From Bromus sterilis (Eukaryota > Streptophyta > Magnoliopsida > Poales > Poaceae), in assembly GCA_950022295.1 (NCBI GenBank), contig OX465595.1, positions 73,864,770 through 73,928,769 on the forward strand: a DNA stretch of 64,000 nt, written 5' to 3'. Below are positions 1 to 11,700 of this stretch, in pieces. The translations under genes were made by a program, and so were the position numbers. Each line of letters opens with the position of its first letter. The first letter of the stretch is position 1. Under the pieces are notes generated by a model. That model had not been told where the DNA came from. It made no database searches and worked only from the letters and a program-made list of their open reading frames with translations.

Positions 1-765
1 CATCCTTTCTGTTCCATCTTTCTTCGTTACGAACAGAACGGGGCAACCCCATGGCGATGAGCTAGGGCGGATGAAGCCTTTCTCCAACAAAGCTTCCAGT
101 TGGGTTTTAAGCTCAGCTAACTCACGTAAGGCCATTTTGTATGGGCGTCTAGAAATTGGTGCGGTTCCTGGGGCAAGATCCACTATAAACTCTACACATC
201 TGTCGGGTGGCATTCCCGGCAGCTCTTCAGGAAAGACATCCGGGAAGTCACGAACCACCGGAATATCTTCAAGTTCGGGAAGGGGAAGTACATTCAAGGA
301 ATGCACTTGGGTTCTTGTTCTGGGTGAGGTATAGTTGACTGTTTTTCCTGAAGGGTGGGTGAGTTTCACGGATTTGCCTTTGCAATCCAGGTAGGCATTC
401 TGTCTTGATAGCCAATCCATGCCAAGGATGACATCAATATCTGAAGACTTGAGGGCTATGAGTGAAGCAAAGAATACTAAACCCTCAATTGAAATTTGAT
501 TACCATGGCTTACTCTATTAGTTTTCCATCTTGACCCTGGAGTTTGAATAATCATTGGGGTGGACAATTCAACAAAGGGTAACTCATGACGAAGTGCATA
601 ACTTTCCGACATGAATGAATGAGATGCTCCTGGGTCGAAAAGAACGGAAGTAGGAACATAATTGACTGGGAGCGTACCAAGAATGACGTCAGTGGTGTCG
701 TCAGTCTCTTCGGCGGCGATCTGGTTCACACGTCCACGAGTGGCGGGAGGAGCGGGTTTGGTGGT
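1..765 (-). CDS. pol: Chromovirus pol, N-terminal part (protease and start of RT), partial
   Basis: The frame is open from the gag stop at 766 to the window edge. It contains a retropepsin motif DPGA (codons at 624-635; DSGA in most families), then a conserved ILGMDWL segment. It then enters the RT lead-in, with an FPDVFPEELPGMPP-type linker and SSSPWGCPVLFVTKKDG near the edge. It lies in the same reading frame as the gag upstream, separated only by the TAG at 766-768, as expected for a single gag-pol polyprotein of this lineage. The catalytic RT, RNase H and integrase parts would lie outside the window. No stop codon is visible in this stretch. Confidence 0.85.
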
Positions 766-1797
766 CTAGACCTTCTGGGGTGGCTTGCCACGACCATTGT
801 TGTTGTTGTTGCCTCCGGCACGTGGTGGAGCATTCTGATGCTGGATCTGGTTCTGGGGACACTCGCGAGAATAGTGGCCTGCCTGACCACACTTGTAACA
901 GGCTCCGAAAACAGTGCGTGGAGCTGGGTTGTTTGGTGGAGCTGGGTGGAACTGGGTTGGTGGACGAGGCGCCACATAGGATGGCCTCGGGGGGTTGTTC
1001 TGGCAGAACATGCTGTTTGGGATCCAGATCTTGCGCTTCTGGGAGCCAGAACTGGATGAACTGTCATCTCTAGGGTGTTTGCGAAAGTCGTTGGGGGTGT
1101 TCATGTCCTCTGCCTTGATGGCCTTGTTGACAAGGACCTGGAATGAGGCAAAGTCATGAAGGTTGAGCTCACGACGGAGTCCAGTGTTGAGGCCACGACG
1201 GAACCTCTCTTGTTTCTTGGAGTCGGTGGAGACTTCTTCAGTTGCATAACGAGCAAGTCGGTTGAACTCACGACTAAACTCGTCAACGGTCCTTCTGCCT
1301 TGAGTGAGGTTGCAGAACTCCTCACGCTTGCGGTCCATAAGACCCTTGGGAATGTGGTGCTCACGGAAGGACGTGCAGAATTCCTCCCAAGATGCAGGCG
1401 GTCCATCGGGACGCATATTCAGAAAGTTCTCCCACCAAGAACTAGCTGCACCTTCGAGGTGATAAGTGGCATAGCTGACCTTGTCACCAGTTGCAACACG
1501 GCCTGCTTGGAGCTTCCTTTCGATGCTGCGAAGCTAGTCATCGGCGTCAAGGGGCTCGGTGGAGTAACTGAAAACCGGAGGATGAAGTCGGATGAAGTCG
1601 TTTAGGGACACCAACTCATTGCGCTGCTGAGTGGTGTTGCGAGCAATGACTTCCAACAGATGGTGAGAGTCTTGGCGGTTCCTCTCGACCTCCATCAGAA
1701 CCTGAGCCATCGTGGGTGGGGGTGGAAGGTTGCCTTCCTCCTGGTCATTCCCACGACCTTGGTTACGACCAACCTGGCCACGGGTTCCTTGAGACAT
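766..1797 (-). pseudogene. gag: Chromovirus gag with an internal nonsense codon
   Basis: Capsid/nucleocapsid protein. The start ATG is at 1795-1797 (MSQGTRGQ...). A coiled N-terminal part is followed by the gag domain (YHLEGAASSWWENF and FNRLARYA-type motifs). Near the end is an intact CCHC zinc knuckle, CYKCGQAGHYSREC, followed by an Asn-rich tail. The frame is broken by TAG at 1534-1536, where relatives have Trp (DDWLRSIE): a G-to-A change. A second TAG at 766-768 separates gag from pol in the same frame. That one could be a damaged codon or a natural stop; relatives in this window continue without it. Length (~343 codons) fits the family. Confidence 0.88.
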
Positions 1798-2126
1798 CCT
1801 AAAGGTAAAAACCAAAGTCAAACATAGTTGATTGGGAGAGTCTAACAAGGTATTGAAGTACTGGAAGGATTACAGAGCAAAGGAAGTAATCATCTTGACA
1901 ACATGGTGATAAAGCATACAAGCCATATATTCACAAGCTGTCATACAAACCATACATCGTTTTAGTACAAGCACCAAGCTAATACAAACGTGATGAAGAT
2001 GATACATCCTTCAGAGGCACTCTGACTTCCTATACATTATTTATCTAAGCCTCTGGAACTTAGACACCTTGCTTACAATACACTAAGATACTACTACATC
2101 ATCACTAAGTAAGACCACAGGCGGTC
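1798..2126 (-). other. Spacer between the extra ORF and gag
   Basis: About 330 bp of AT-rich sequence lies between the end of the 233-aa ORF and the gag start. I see no ORF, repeat or RNA gene in it. The related plus-strand element (29516-29997) has a much shorter leader and lacks this sequence. Confidence 0.6.
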
Positions 2127-2825
2127 TCACTCATCTCCATCTCCATAGTAGTCCTCATAAAAGTTACCCACGTATCCCGGTAGCTGGAGGTGACCATCGG
2201 AAAACACGGAGGCTTGTGGACCCTGATATCCATTTGGGCAAGGATGGGGCCTAGGTCCAGCGTAGGGTGGAAGCAAAGGACCACGGGGTGGAAAAATGCC
2301 TCCAATCTCGGGCCAAGCAACTCGAGAAGGCATTTGAGTCCTCACTGGGTAGATCGCATCAAACTCAACTGATCCCACGCTCACAAAGGGTGCCAAGAGG
2401 GTCAGTGCTCGATACAGACGAACACGGGTGGCGTGGAACTCGAAACGGAGAGCGCGTGCATCACGATCTCTGTCACTAGCAAACCTAGCAGTCATCTGAA
2501 GTGCGGGATCCTCTGCAGAGTGATCTGAGTAGAGTCCGGTGTAATATCCATCTTCTCCTGGAAGTGCAGCAGGGATATAGCGGAAAGAAGTCTCTCTCAG
2601 CAAAGTGTGCTCCTCTCTCAGCAGTGTCATACATGAGTATGCAGCATCCTGCACAACCATGTTCTCGGTAACACCAATTCCATGTCCAAAGTGGATAGGC
2701 TGGGTGACTCCAACGTGGTGCGGATAGATCAAGACAATGCAGTGGAACTGGGTCTGGTTGAAGTCGTGAAACTGCTCCTCGACGGTGTACTCAGGGTACC
2801 ACCGATATCCCACATAGGACATCAT
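2127..2825 (-). CDS. Extra ORF of unknown function upstream of gag (~233 aa)
   Basis: A sense-strand ORF between the primer binding site and gag. The first ATG in frame is at 2823-2825 (MMSYVGYRWYPEYTVEEQFH...). The frame stays open upstream to about 2940 without another ATG. A good acceptor-like site (pyrimidine-rich, then TTGCAG) lies at about 2901-2915 on the minus strand, so the ORF could be a downstream exon. The protein has conserved-looking aromatic and His-rich segments (FNQTQFHCIVLIYPHH), a Pro/Gly-rich stretch near the C-terminus and an acidic tail ending YEDYYGDGDE. There is no zinc knuckle, protease motif, signal peptide or clear membrane segment. I do not recognise a characterised domain. 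The leader at 29516-29997 lacks it, so it is specific to this subtype or lost there. The function is unknown; it might be a captured host exon or an element-specific accessory protein. Confidence 0.6.
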   Translation of the reverse strand: MMSYVGYRWYPEYTVEEQFHDFNQTQFHCIVLIYPHHVGVTQPIHFGHGIGVTENMVVQDAAYSCMTLLREEHTLLRETSFRYIPAALPGEDGYYTGLYSDHSAEDPALQMTARFASDRDRDARALRFEFHATRVRLYRALTLLAPFVSVGSVEFDAIYPVRTQMPSRVAWPEIGGIFPPRGPLLPPYAGPRPHPCPNGYQGPQASVFSDGHLQLPGYVGNFYEDYYGDGDE

Positions 2826-2940
2826 ATCGATCAACGTGGCGGGATGGCCACGCACACCGAGGCACCTGGTCAAACGAACAATCTGCCGAGGGGGAAGATC
2901 TGCAATATGAAACAGAAAGGAGTTTTCAAATGCATCAGAT

Positions 2941-3313
2941 TATGAGATAAACCTGGAATGACTCGGACAGCATAACGGTTGTAATTGTAAGAAATGACAA
3001 TTTCTTCCAACATGGAAACAACACTTACATACGATGTAATAAAACAGGGAGCATAACCACTCTAACAAACCGATCACAACTTTCCTATGGCTATGAGGAA
3101 GCAAACAACGAGATGTTCTAATCAGACAGAGGAGAGCCTAGTCCTATCTTCCCGTAGAATAAGATGAGGGTGACTCAGAACTCAGAACGAAGGGGGTAAG
3201 GAGAAAAAAAGAAGCCTTACGTTGTTCCCTTATATACCCAGAGTCAGTCCTGCTCTGATAACTATAGAAGGCTAGACTCGACTTCGGCCAAGGCTACTAG
3301 TCCTACAGTCAGT
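2941..3313 (-). other. 5' leader of the subtype C chromovirus
   Basis: Untranslated leader between the primer site and the extra ORF. The part at about 3090-3313 matches the plus-strand leader at 29521-29760. It includes a TATATAAG-like box read on the minus strand near 3230-3240. The 18 bp next to the primer site occurs again about 65 bp away (3243-3260 and 3308-3325), a partial duplication of the primer-site region. Confidence 0.65.
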
Positions 3314-3328
3314 CCTGCTCTGATACCA
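3314..3328 (-). promoter_or_regulatory. Primer binding site, tRNA-iMet type
   Basis: On the minus strand it reads TGGTATCAGAGCAGG and sits 4 nt (GACT) after the 5' LTR. It matches the complement of the plant initiator tRNA-Met 3' end apart from a one-base difference near its distal end. It primes minus-strand cDNA synthesis. Confidence 0.88.
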
Positions 3329-3332
3329 AGTC

Positions 3333-6300
3333 TGTCGGGACCCGGGGTTAGCGTATGCAAGTACAGCTAAGACATAGTCATATGGAGAGCCGAGAACCGT
3401 ACCCACTTGTCTAAGCAGACAAGGCCAAGCACAGAACATTCTCGGAAAGCATCGTACGTGAGGGGCATCCCATCCAGGCCGGATGATCAACTGAGATGGG
3501 TCCTCATCGTCCGCACACAAGTCTAATGATATGGGTGGTGAACTCCCATATTCAAAGACAAGTCGCCTCAACCATACTATCGACTATCTCAAAACTCTTA
3601 CATAGACTTAATCCAGCCCGATCACTTAGTCGAGGTCTAGGGCGGGCTCGATCATACAACAAAGTGTGCACGAGACGGAGTTTCGAACAATCGCATCGCG
3701 ATGCCCCAAGCTGCGCACATCTAAGGGCCACTTGGTGTATGAAATACCGCCAGCCAGAACACAACTAAGGTCTCGAAAACCCATACAAAGACATGCATGT
3801 TATAAACATACACGCAACACACATGCCTTGTATGAACAGAAGGTATCATTGCAATTCTCTACAAAGTGTACAATTTTATTGATAACTCTTATAGAGTGCA
3901 AACAGAGATCACAAACATGTGATCCAACATTACAACACAAACGGAAGCAAATTATGTCTGAGTACAGACAAGTTTAACAAATGGCTTAAGAAGCCTTATT
4001 TAAACACAAGCCCTCCACGAGGGAACCAGTCGTCCAGCTCGCTGAAGAAGCCACCTTCGGGGTTAGTGGCCTCATCTAAAACATAGATTAAGAAAACGTG
4101 AGTACAAAGTCGTACTCAGCAAGACTTACATAGGAGCTATACTACTCATGCACATGTATCAAGGTAAAGGGAGGTGGGCTTCACTTGAAGAAGTGCAAGC
4201 TTTGACTTGGCTAATCCTGAACTACGAGTACCAGATTTTGAGGTAAGAAGCATACACGAGTCCACTACTTTCACCAACCAATTACACCACTATGGTGCCT
4301 TCCTTGACTTCCCCACGAGAAAGCATGCCATAACACTCACACTTATCTTGGTGTTGTTTAGAAGTATCCAGTTCAAGTTGTCTAATAATCAAGCTAAGCT
4401 TTCCAAGCAGTCCATAACCGCGGACGCGGCTATTCGAATAGTTTTGTTAACCCTGCAGGGGTGTACCTCTACACACACATGATCATCATTTACCGCCTTT
4501 GTACTCGACACCGTTGAAGAAGTGTCGGCGAGGATGCTCACCACAACTGTTACCTCATAGCCGATCTAGTCCGAGAAAGCCGCCTACTTGGGTTGGTTAC
4601 CACAATCGTGAACCCGGCCGGTTTACCGAAGTGGACCCAAGTGATGTGTGCGTGGTGCATAAGCCGGTCTCGGATGAGCCGTTCTCTCACTTAGAAACCA
4701 GGCCACAGACCTACCAGAACTCCGAACTATTGCGACATCTGGACATCGAAAGGGATGAGTTAGTAAGCTGAGAGGGGTCGGTGAGCCCAATGTGTGGTTG
4801 TACTCTTCATCTTGGATCACCACACAAGAACTCGTACTAGGGCGGTGTTCAACGAGACAACCCACCGTGTACTCCTACACAACCTCTCATCGTTCACCTT
4901 GTATTAGGGTCGATTCACCAACACTTTTCTACCAACATCAACATGATCATTCCCATCCCGACTCACATCACAGTAACAACATGGTATCATACTAAGCATG
5001 CAATAGGCAGTAACATTGCAGGGGTCACATGATATCAAACAACTCCTACATTTGCTAGGATTGTGGTTTGCTTACTACTGTGACAAAATGATAGGTCATG
5101 CAAAGGAATGGGCTCATCTATGCGGTAGAAACGTAGCATGGTGATCATCCTAAACAATGCATAAGCGAGACATGAGAGGGAAGTGGGATTTTATCGACAT
5201 GATCAATGGGGGTTTGCTTGCCTTGTTGACGAGGTTCGGGTTCTGGGTCTTCAACGAAGGGGGCAGCCTCCTGCTCCGGTTCCACCTCTACTCGACAAAC
5301 AACAAGCAAAATAGCCAAGTAAATACAATGCACAAACACATGATGGAAGTTTGAATCTTGATGTACATGCTTTGATGTGTGAAGCAATTCCCTTTAAATG
5401 GAGTATATTGCAAATTGAATTGCAAATTCAAACTCCACATTTGAATTCAAATTAACCAAGTTGTATGTGACATTGTTTGATCATTTTGAATCATCTTCAA
5501 ATGTATAAGATATGCCTCTGATGTGTGGTTGAAAGGTAGCATAATTCCATGGTTCAAGTTGCAAAATCATTTGACTTGAATTTGAATTAAATTCAAATAA
5601 ACCAAATGACATATGCTACTGGTCCCAATTTAAGTTCAAATCAAACATTGTTGAAAGTTGCATATTTGGAAAGATAATTTTCAACTGATCATTTTTCATA
5701 TATTATTTGTCCAATTTGGAGTTAATATGAATTTTCTATGAATTTCCAAAGTTTGGGGTATTTTCTGGAATTTCTGGCATTTATTTAATTCAAATAATCT
5801 CTGGAAATTCATTTAAATTGATTTATTGCGTCAGTGCTAGCGTCAGGGGGGGGGGCTAACAAGGGGGTCCCACCTGTCAGTGGCTGGGTTTAATAAAACC
5901 GTGGGGTTAAATTAACCAGTGGCTTAATTAAGCCACTGGGCCCACTGGTCAGTGACCCAGGGGTCATTAGCTGGGTGATTAAAGGTGGGGGGGGGGGGGG
6001 TTGGCTAACACGCCGGCGGCTAAACGCCGGCGACTGGACCGTGGCGGCGCTCTGCGTTCTCCCTCTTCTGGCCTCCATTCTCTGCGCCAGGGCCACCGTT
6101 CGAAAGCCCGCGAAGAGCTGCGTCGAAAGCACCACCTGCACGTCGCCGGGGAGGTCACGTTCGTCGATGGCTTCGACCTTGGCGGCGGCCGCAGCCACGG
6201 CTTGGAGTAGAACTTGCAAAACGGCCACGGGGAGAAGAAGGCATGGTCGCGTTGGGTTGCTGGGGACTCCAGGAGTACTACGGACGCACTGGTGAAGACG

Positions 6301-7370
6301 GAAGCGCACGGGAGCGAGCGCATGGTCAACCTCGGCGGCAACCGTGCTCGGCTTCCATGGCGGATCCGGCTAGAGGGAGTAATCCAGGGGGAGAAGAGAG
6401 GGGTTTTGCTTGCGAGCTCACCCTGAGTCTATCTGGAACGGCGGCTTGCTTGGGGAGGCTCTGGTGTTGCCGGAATTCCAAGTCTATCCGCGGCGGCCGG
6501 CGATGAAGACGACGAAGCTAGCGAGCTCGTGGAGGCGTTCGGCTCCGATTCCTTCTGCAGGTCGATGAAGACGACGACGACGAACTCCCTGGACACCTTG
6601 GTTTGGCTCCTCGACGTCGTTGGCCGCGAGTCCGCACGGCTGCGTTCTGGCTAGGCTACGGGGGCACCGCTATTCTTCGTGGGGAGGACGAACTAGAGGG
6701 CGAGGAAGGAGGGGAAAGAGACCTGGGCTTCTACTGGACACGCGGGCGGAGAGAAGGAGGCAGGGGGGTGGCTGTGGAGCTGCCACCGCGACGGCCGCGG
6801 CATGCCGGGCACGCATCTGTGTGCTCGTGCCCGGGGAAGACGACAGGGGAGTCCCCCTGGTGGGCTGGGCCGGCTGGAAAGGTGGGCCTCGCCCCTGGCG
6901 AGAGGTAAGCTTCCTTCTTCTTTTTCTGTTTTTCTTTTCTGACATTTGTTCTGTTTAGCTAAAATAAATATCTAAACATTTTATTAAATGCTGAAAACTT
7001 TTATGTGGCCTCTAATATAGACTAGCCACATATTAACTTTCAACATTTTTAAAATTCAAATAATTTGAATTTTAAATTAAACAGGGGTATTTCTTTAATT
7101 CCAAGGCACTGTTTGAATATTTGAAAAAACTATGAGCATGGGATGGGTCCCACATCACTTGATATGTGATCACACTCATTTAAAAGACTTTTCAAAATTC
7201 TAACATGAATTTTTGGAGAAGATTTTTATCTGGCCTTTTGAATTAATTCATCTGGGGGGTTTCTTCTCCCATTTGCTTTTGAAAATTGATTTCAAAGATT
7301 TCTTTTGAAATTTTGACATGATGCAAGGTTACTTTCATCCTAGCACAATACCTAACAGAGGGTTCTGACA
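3333..7370 (-). repeat. Chromovirus LTR, subtype C, complete
   Basis: About 4.04 kb. On the minus strand it starts TGTCAGAACCC (near 7370) and ends GGGTCCCGACA (3333), giving TG...CA ends in an imperfect terminal inverted repeat. It is AT-rich apart from a GC-rich block (about 6000-6905) that differs from the block in subtypes A and B. It carries the palindromes shared by all copies (CTATTCGAATAG 4430-4441, CCCTGCAGGG 4451-4460, GCATCGCGATGC 3693-3704). A run of 14 G lies at 5987-6000. There is no credible host gene in it. Confidence 0.9.
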
Positions 7371-8787
7371 CTCCATAAATGATCAAGGTGTTGTTTTGTT
7401 TGGCACTCGATTGGTTGTACCACGAAAACACAATCTTAGGAGGCTAATCCTCAAAGAAGCTCATGACACTCCCCTCTCAATTCATCCTGGTAGCACAAAG
7501 ATGTACCGAGACCTACGCCAGAGATTTTGGTGGACTAGGATGAAGAGAGAAATTGCTAAGTTCATTGCCGAATGTGATGTTTGTCGTCGCATTAAGGCCG
7601 AACACCAAAGACCTGCTGGCACTCTTCAACCTTTGCCTATTCCAGAGTGGAAATGGGACAAAGTCGGTATGGACTTCATCACCGGCTTTCCAAAAACCCA
7701 GAAAGGAAATGATGCCATCTTCGTTGTCATAGATAGGCTTTTCAAAGTTGCTCACTTCCTTCCCGTTCGCGAGTCTATAACTGCTAGCTAGTTGGCAGAT
7801 TTGTATGTCTCTAGAATATTATCCCTTCACGGTGTTCCTTTGGAAATCAATTCTGATCGTGGTAGCCTTTTCACCTCTAGATTTTGGGGAAGCTTCCAAC
7901 ATGCTATGGGAACTCATCTCTCCTTTAGTACGGCTTTCCATCCTCAGTCTAGTGGTCAAGTCGAAAGGGTTAACCAAATTCTTGAAGACATGCTCAGAGC
8001 TTGAGTTATCTCATTCGGAAAGAATTGGGAGAAGTCTCTTCCATTTGCCGAATTGTCTTATAATTATAGTTTCCAATCTAGTCTGAACATGGCTCCTTTT
8101 GAACTCCTTTATGGACGACGATGTCGAACACCAATAAACTGGTCAGAAACCGGTGAAAGACAATTCTTTGGACCGGACATGATCAAGGAAGCAGAAGAGC
8201 AAGTTCGGATTGTTCGTGATCAATTGAAAGCAGCCCAGTCTCGCCAGAAAAGCTACTATGATCGTCATCATAGGCAGGAGAGCTATAATCTGGATGAGAA
8301 GGCTTACCTCCGGGTTACTCCTCTGAAGGGAACCCAAAGATTCGGTATCAAAGGAAAATTGGCCCCACGTTACATCGGACCTTTCCGCATTCTTGCTAAA
8401 CGTGGAGAAGTTGCCTATCAACTTGAACTACCCCCGCACCTTTCCCGAGTACATGACGTATTCCATGTGTCCCACCTCAGGCGTTGCTTCAAGGACCCCA
8501 TCCGCGAAGTCGACCATGAAACGCTTGATCTCCAAGATGACCTTTCTTATCGAGAATACCCCGTTCGTATTCTTGATTCCGCAGAGTGTGTCACTCACCG
8601 AAAGAAGATCAAGTTTCTGAAAGTTCAGCGGTCACACCACTCCGAGAAAGAAGCCCCGTGGGAAAGAGAAGACCGTCTCAGTGCCGAGTACCCCACCTTC
8701 CTCCCGCAGACTTCTGAAGCTCGGGACGAGATTCTGTTGAGTGGGGGCGTGTTGTCAGAACCCCAACTTAGGTATGTGCTAGGGTAA
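7371..8787 (+). pseudogene. pol: Chromovirus pol, integrase-chromodomain part, two nonsense codons
   Basis: This is the 3' part of pol, truncated on the left by the minus-strand element ending at 7370. It starts near the end of the RNase H/integrase linker. It continues through the HHCC zinc-binding domain (HDTPLSIHPG ... CDVCRRIK), the catalytic core and a C-terminal chromodomain (...WEREDRLSAEYP). All three acidic core residues are still encoded: Asp in MDFITG, Asp in NSDRGS, Glu in GQVERVN. TAG at 7789-7791 (CAG in sister copies) and TGA at 8002-8004 (TGT in sister copies) stop the frame. It is nearly identical to the matching part of the copy at 33055-34469. The stop codon lies inside the LTR that follows. 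Confidence 0.9.
8738..8752 (+). promoter_or_regulatory. Polypurine tract before the 3' LTR
   Basis: The purine-rich sequence GAGTGGGGGCGTGT lies directly before the LTR start TGTCAGAACC. The same tract precedes the LTRs at 17532 and 34435. It primes plus-strand cDNA. Confidence 0.7.
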
Positions 8788-11700
8788 GCTTAGGCCTTTG
8801 CATCATGTTAAAAATTTCAAAAGAAATCTTTGAAATCAAAATCAAAAGCAAAATGGGAGAAGAAACCCCCCAGATGAATTAATTCAAAAGGCCAGATAAA
8901 AATCTTCTCCAAAAATTCATGTTAGATTTTTGAAAAGTCTTATAAATGAGTGTGATCACATATCAAGTGATGTGGGACCCACCCCATGCTCATAGATTTT
9001 TCAAATATTCAAACAGTTCCTTGGATTTAATCAAAAACCCTATTTGAGTTAAGATTCAAATTATTTGAATTTTAAAAATGTTGAAACTTTATAAGTGGCT
9101 AGTCTATATTATTATGAGGCCATATAAAATTTTTCAGCATTTAATAAAATGCCTAGCTATTTATTTGCTAAGCAAAACAAATTTACAAAAAAGAAAAAGA
9201 AAGCAGAAAAGGGAAAGAGGACTTACCTGGAAGCAGCCCAACTAGCTCCCCGCAGCCCACCTGGCCGGCCCAGCCCACCCCAAGAGGCCTTGTCGTCTAC
9301 CTCCCCGCAGCTCCAAGCTGCTCGGTGGAGGCAGAGCATGGCCACGGCGCCACCTCGACGTCGAGAGGCTTCCAGCCCCCCCTGGAATTCATCTCCTCGC
9401 CTGGGAGGCCGCCTCGATGCCCCCTTTCATTTCCCCCTCTTCTGGATCATCTCCCCCCTCTCCCTTCGCCGTTTTGTTTGCCGCCCGAGCGCACGCCGGA
9501 GCACCGCCGTCGAACCTGCGTGGCCGTCGTCCTCCTCGAGCTGCACCATGATATCCAGGAGACTCCTCGATGACGCCTTCGTCTTCACGCGCGAGTAATC
9601 GAGCCGGCGTGCTCCACAGACGCCGCGCCCTTCGTCGTCTTCACCGCCGGCCCGCACGAGTTCGTCGTCAACTACGTCGTCCCCGCGACCTCCCCGCCGT
9701 AGCCGTCATCACCTTGGAAACCAGGGTGAGCCCCTCTTCCTTTTGCGCCCTCTTGCGCACCTCCCCGTGGTCGGAATCGACGAGCCCGCATGTGCAGTAC
9801 CCCGGCCGCCGCGTTCCTCAACGCCGGCGAGGTTCCGGCCACTCCAAGCCTGCCCAGAGCCCATGGCTTGATGCGGGCGAGCAAGGGGTGCCTCCCCGTG
9901 CTTTTCCCGTGCCAAACCGTGGCCGGAAGGCCACCCCGGCATGTCGCCGCCGTGTATAGTGGCCGCCGCCGGTTAACCGCCGGTGGGCGGGTTTAGTTTA
10001 GCCAGTTAATCCCCCTGTTTAGCCAATGACAGGTGGGTCCCAGCCCCTTCAATCCTCTGTTTAATTTTAATTAAACGGGGATTAACCCCAGACCCAATTA
10101 CAGGTGGGCCCCTGTTGTCAACCCCCCTTGCGTCATGCTGACCTCATGATGACGCAGTAAACAGAAAAACAGATTAAAAAGAATTACAGAAATTCCAGAA
10201 AGGCAGAAAATGGCTGAAACTTTGAAAAATCATAGAAAATTCATATTAACTCCAAATTGAACAAATAATATATGAAAAGTGATCAGGAGAAAATAACCTA
10301 TCCAAATATCCAACTTTCAACTTTTTTTGAGTTTAATTTAAAATGTGATCAGTAGCATTTGCTATTTAATTTAAATGGAATTAATTCAAATTCTTTTCAA
10401 ATGCTTTTGCATTTTGAACCATATCAACATACTACATTTCAAACACACATCAGAGGCACATCATAACCATTTCAAAATGGTTTAACTTGATCAAATAATG
10501 TCATATGCAACTTGACTAAATTGAATTCAAATTGGAGTTTGAATTTGCAATTCAATTTGCAATATACTCCATTTAAATGGAATTGCCCAAACACATCAGA
10601 AACATATACATCAAGTTTCAACCTTCAACCATGTGTTTGTGCATTGTATTTATATTGCTTCCTTGTTTGTTGTTTGTCGAGTAGAGGTGGAACCGGAGCA
10701 GGAGGCTGCCCCCTTCGTTGAAGACACCGTTATCGAAACCTCGTCAGCAAGGCAAGCAAACCCCCATTGATCATGTCGATAAAATCCCAATTCCCTCTCA
10801 TGTCTCGCTTATGCATTGTTTAGGATGATCACCATGATAACGTTTCTACCGCATAGTTGAACCCATATCCCTTGCATGACCTATCATCTTATCACAGTAG
10901 TAAGCAAACCACAATCCTAGCAGATGTAGGAGTTGGTTGATATCATGTGGCCACTGCAACTGTTATTTCTTATTGCATGCTTAGCGGTACAATGAGGTTG
11001 CTTATGATGTGAGTCGGGATGATGATAAACATGGTGTTGATGAAAGTGAAATGTGTTGGTGAATCTACCCTAATACAAGGTGAACGATGAGAGGCTGTGT
11101 AGGAGTACACAGTGGGTTGTCTCGTTGAACACCGCCCTAAGCCCGAGTTCTTGTGTGGTGATTCAAGACGAAGAGTCCTACCACATGTTGGGCACATGGA
11201 CCCCCGCTCAACCTACTAACTCACCCCTTCTCAGCTCAATGAGTCGCATTAGTTCGGAGTTCTGGTAGGTCTGTGGCACGGTCTGCGAAGTGGAAGAACG
11301 GCTATTCAGACCGGCTTGGGACCCTGCACACATCTTCTGGGACCACATCGGTAAACCGGTCGGGTTCACGATGTGGATTCCAGCCCAGATAGGCGTCTCC
11401 ATTGAAATTGAGTTGGCTGTGAGGTAAAAAGTTGTGGGAATTATCCTCGCCGGCACCTCTTGAACGGTGTCGAGTACAAAGGCGGTAAATGATAGTTTCA
11501 TGTGTGTAGCAGTACACCCCTGCAGGGTTAATAAACTATTCGAATAGTCGCGTCCGCGGTAAGGGACTACTTGGAGAGCTGTGCTCGATTATTACACAAC
11601 TTGAACTGGATACTTCTAAAACTCGCAAGATAAGCGTGAGTGCTATGGTGTGCTTCTCGTGGGGAAGTCGAGGAAGTAACCATAGTGGTGTAATTGGTTG

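Larger units (their letters stand above)
1..7370 (-). mobile_element. Ty3/gypsy chromovirus, 5' part (LTR subtype C), cut by window edge
   Basis: On the minus strand the order is 5' LTR (3333-7370), primer binding site (3314-3328), a 1.5 kb leader with an extra ORF, gag, then protease and the start of RT running off the left edge. The outer LTR end meets the pol of a plus-strand relative: the sequence just right of 7370 matches pol near 33055. This copy therefore inserted into an older plus-strand copy. A target-site duplication cannot be checked because the other end is outside the window. The U3 start and GC-rich LTR centre differ from those of the other seven LTRs, so I treat it as a separate subtype. 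Confidence 0.85.

Noticed and set aside
619..1605. Plus-strand ORFs of 146 and 149 codons
   Set aside because: They are antisense shadows of the minus-strand gag, which carries the zinc knuckle and family motifs.
5987..6000. G14 run as a functional G-quadruplex site
   Set aside because: Single homopolymer inside an LTR; such runs also occur near 18219 and 61990, and length error is likely.
5975..6960. Several overlapping GC-rich open frames on both strands that could be read as host genes
   Set aside because: They lie inside a ~4 kb LTR with defined ends, have Arg/Gly/Pro-rich low-complexity products, and are open on both strands as expected for GC-rich sequence.
9149..9996. GC-rich ORFs of up to ~150 codons (also at 24319-25153 and 34833-35684)
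   Set aside because: They repeat in all subtype A LTRs, in different orientations, with frame-breaking differences between copies. They are part of the LTR GC-rich block.
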